From NCBI GenBank assembly GCA_003520145.1, contig DOVJ01000206.1:1-14589 (forward strand): a stretch of DNA of 14,589 nucleotides, written 5' to 3'. A model generated the notes under the pieces. It was given only the letters and a program-made list of their open reading frames with translations. It was not told the DNA's origin and searched no databases. The stretch is from Eubacterium sp. (GTDB lineage Bacteria > Bacillota > Clostridia > Lachnospirales > Lachnospiraceae). This document shows positions 13,618 through 14,589 of this stretch, piece after piece. Every line of letters starts with the position of its first letter. Position 1 is the first letter of the stretch. Both the position numbers and the translations under genes were made by a program.

Positions 13618-14589
13618 ATGAAAAAGACATTCAAGAGAGTTGTATCTCTTTCTCTTGCTCTTTCTATGGCGCTTTCTATGGCAGCTTGTAAGAAGGAAGA
13701 CAAGAAAGAGACAACAACAAAGACTGGCGACACTAAGACTGAACCTGCAAAGAAGACTTACGAGAAGCCAAGTGTTGTTAACGTAACATGGGATGGTACC
13801 ATCCTTAAGGAAGGTGACGAGGATACTGATGCCCTTTATAAGGCATACAACGAAGCTTATGGTTTCGAAGTAAAGTGGACACGTCCAGATCACTCTGGTT
13901 ATAGCGATGCTATCAACCAGGTATTCTCAGCCGGTGATACATCTAAGTATCCAGATGCATTCCTTCTTTCAGCAGAGAACTATGTAAGCTTCGCTGCAAG
14001 AGGTCTTCTTTACAACTTCAAGGAAGATTGGGACAATTCTGATATCAGAGATTCAGTAGATAGTAAGGGAAATCCTAGATTTACTGCTTCTTTCCTTGAG
14101 TCTGTTTCAAGTCTTTACACAGTAGAAGGCAAGTCTGGTGAACTTGGTCTTTACGGACTTCCTACAACTCGTGGTAACGGATGTGTTACATACGTAAGAG
14201 AGTCTTGGTTAGAGAAGATCGGCAAGAAGGCTGAAGATATCAAGACATATCAGGATTATATGGATATGCTTACTGCTATGCAGAAGGCTAACCTTGGCGA
14301 TGGCGGTGCTGTTGTAACAGCTGCTGGTTATATCTCTAAGGAAGCTCCATATACAAACTACCTTCCTGAGTTCTATCAGGATGCATATCCTGATTTCATT
14401 CAGGGTGCAGATGGCAAGTATGTAGATGGATTCCAGTTAGACAACATGAAGGAGGCTCTTAAGAGACTTGCTACAGCTAAGCAGTCTGGACTTCTTGATC
14501 CTGATATGAGCACTAACGGTACATCACAGGCTCGTAACAAGTTCATCGAGAACAAGTGCGGTGTATTCACATACTGGGCTGGTACATGG
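13618..14589 (+). CDS. Extracellular solute-binding lipoprotein of an ABC importer (N-terminal part)
   Basis: The frame is open from ATG 13618 to the window edge, so 324 residues are visible and the 3' end is missing. The first 24 residues form a lipoprotein signal peptide: MKKTFKR, a hydrophobic core, then SMAAC with Cys24 as the lipidated residue. A hydrophilic Lys/Thr/Glu linker (25-48) follows. The mature part resembles family 1 sugar-binding proteins: an early NVTWDG strand, INQVFSAGDTSKYPDAFLLS (about 99-118, the usual 'ligand-free stretch then PD' region), GLYGLPTTRGNGCVTYVRESW (a GLP motif and a strand-helix leading to WLEKIG), and a Tyr/Trp-rich later part. It would capture an oligosaccharide or similar ligand at the outer membrane face and pass it to permeases that should be encoded downstream. 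The exact ligand cannot be told. Codon use is strongly biased (Leu CTT, Lys AAG, Tyr TAC/TAT, almost no Gly GGG), unlike yigZ, suggesting high expression. Confidence 0.88.
   Translation, partial: MKKTFKRVVSLSLALSMALSMAACKKEDKKETTTKTGDTKTEPAKKTYEKPSVVNVTWDGTILKEGDEDTDALYKAYNEAYGFEVKWTRPDHSGYSDAINQVFSAGDTSKYPDAFLLSAENYVSFAARGLLYNFKEDWDNSDIRDSVDSKGNPRFTASFLESVSSLYTVEGKSGELGLYGLPTTRGNGCVTYVRESWLEKIGKKAEDIKTYQDYMDMLTAMQKANLGDGGAVVTAAGYISKEAPYTNYLPEFYQDAYPDFIQGADGKYVDGFQLDNMKEALKRLATAKQSGLLDPDMSTNGTSQARNKFIENKCGVFTYWAGTW

Noticed and set aside
13480..13893. Open frame of 137 codons on the - strand
   Set aside because: It is antisense to the start of the lipoprotein gene, has no family pattern, and crosses that gene's promoter and leader. 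The + strand frame has a signal peptide, consensus ribosome binding site and strong codon bias.

Overview
The window reads as an ordinary chromosomal segment of an anaerobic, low-to-moderate-GC Firmicute, most likely a clostridial Lachnospiraceae. This is an inference from four things: a bacterial V/A-type ATPase, strong AGGAGG-type ribosome binding sites, a Thr/Lys-rich penicillin-binding protein tail, and a sugar-binding lipoprotein with a Met-Ala-Ala-Cys lipobox and KKEDKKETTTK-like linker. No rRNA, tRNA, CRISPR array, insertion sequence, phage gene or attachment site is visible. No stretch longer than about 150 bases lacks a gene.

Layout. (1) Bases 1-602, + strand: the 3' part of a polytopic membrane protein gene, perhaps an ABC-2-type permease. 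(2) 606-657: a hairpin with an A-tract and a T-tract, fitting a terminator shared by two convergent units. (3) 668-12693, all - strand: a compact run of eleven genes. In transcription order these are a class A penicillin-binding protein (PBP1A type), the V/A-ATPase subunits H(G)-C-I-K-F-E-A-B-D, and an aldose 1-epimerase-family protein. Gaps are between -14 and +14 bases, so there is little room for internal terminators or promoters outside coding sequence. (4) 12694-12841: a short divergent control region with two good sigma-A-type promoters whose -35 boxes are 3 bp apart. One drives the PBP/V-ATPase run and the other drives yigZ. (5) 12842-13474, + strand: a YigZ/IMPACT-family gene. (6) 13475-13617: a regulatory intergenic region with a candidate promoter, a small hairpin in the expected leader and an 11-bp direct repeat. 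(7) 13618 to the right edge, + strand: the first 324 codons of an extracellular solute-binding lipoprotein, with codon usage that looks highly biased.

How it works together. Subunits A and B form the catalytic head, D and F the central rotor stalk, E and H the peripheral stalks, C the rotor collar, and K and I the membrane ring and stator. All parts of a bacterial V/A-ATPase are present once, so the cluster should encode a complete rotary enzyme. Whether it pumps ions or makes ATP cannot be settled from sequence, but the K subunit has features that bear on this (see findings). The PBP at the head of the run builds peptidoglycan outside the membrane. Its linkage to the ATPase is close enough to suggest co-transcription, not necessarily a shared function. 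I see no clearly novel system. The most interesting points are the PBP-to-ATPase operon fusion, the signal-peptide-like first half of the ring subunit, and the duplicated cysteine module in the PBP.
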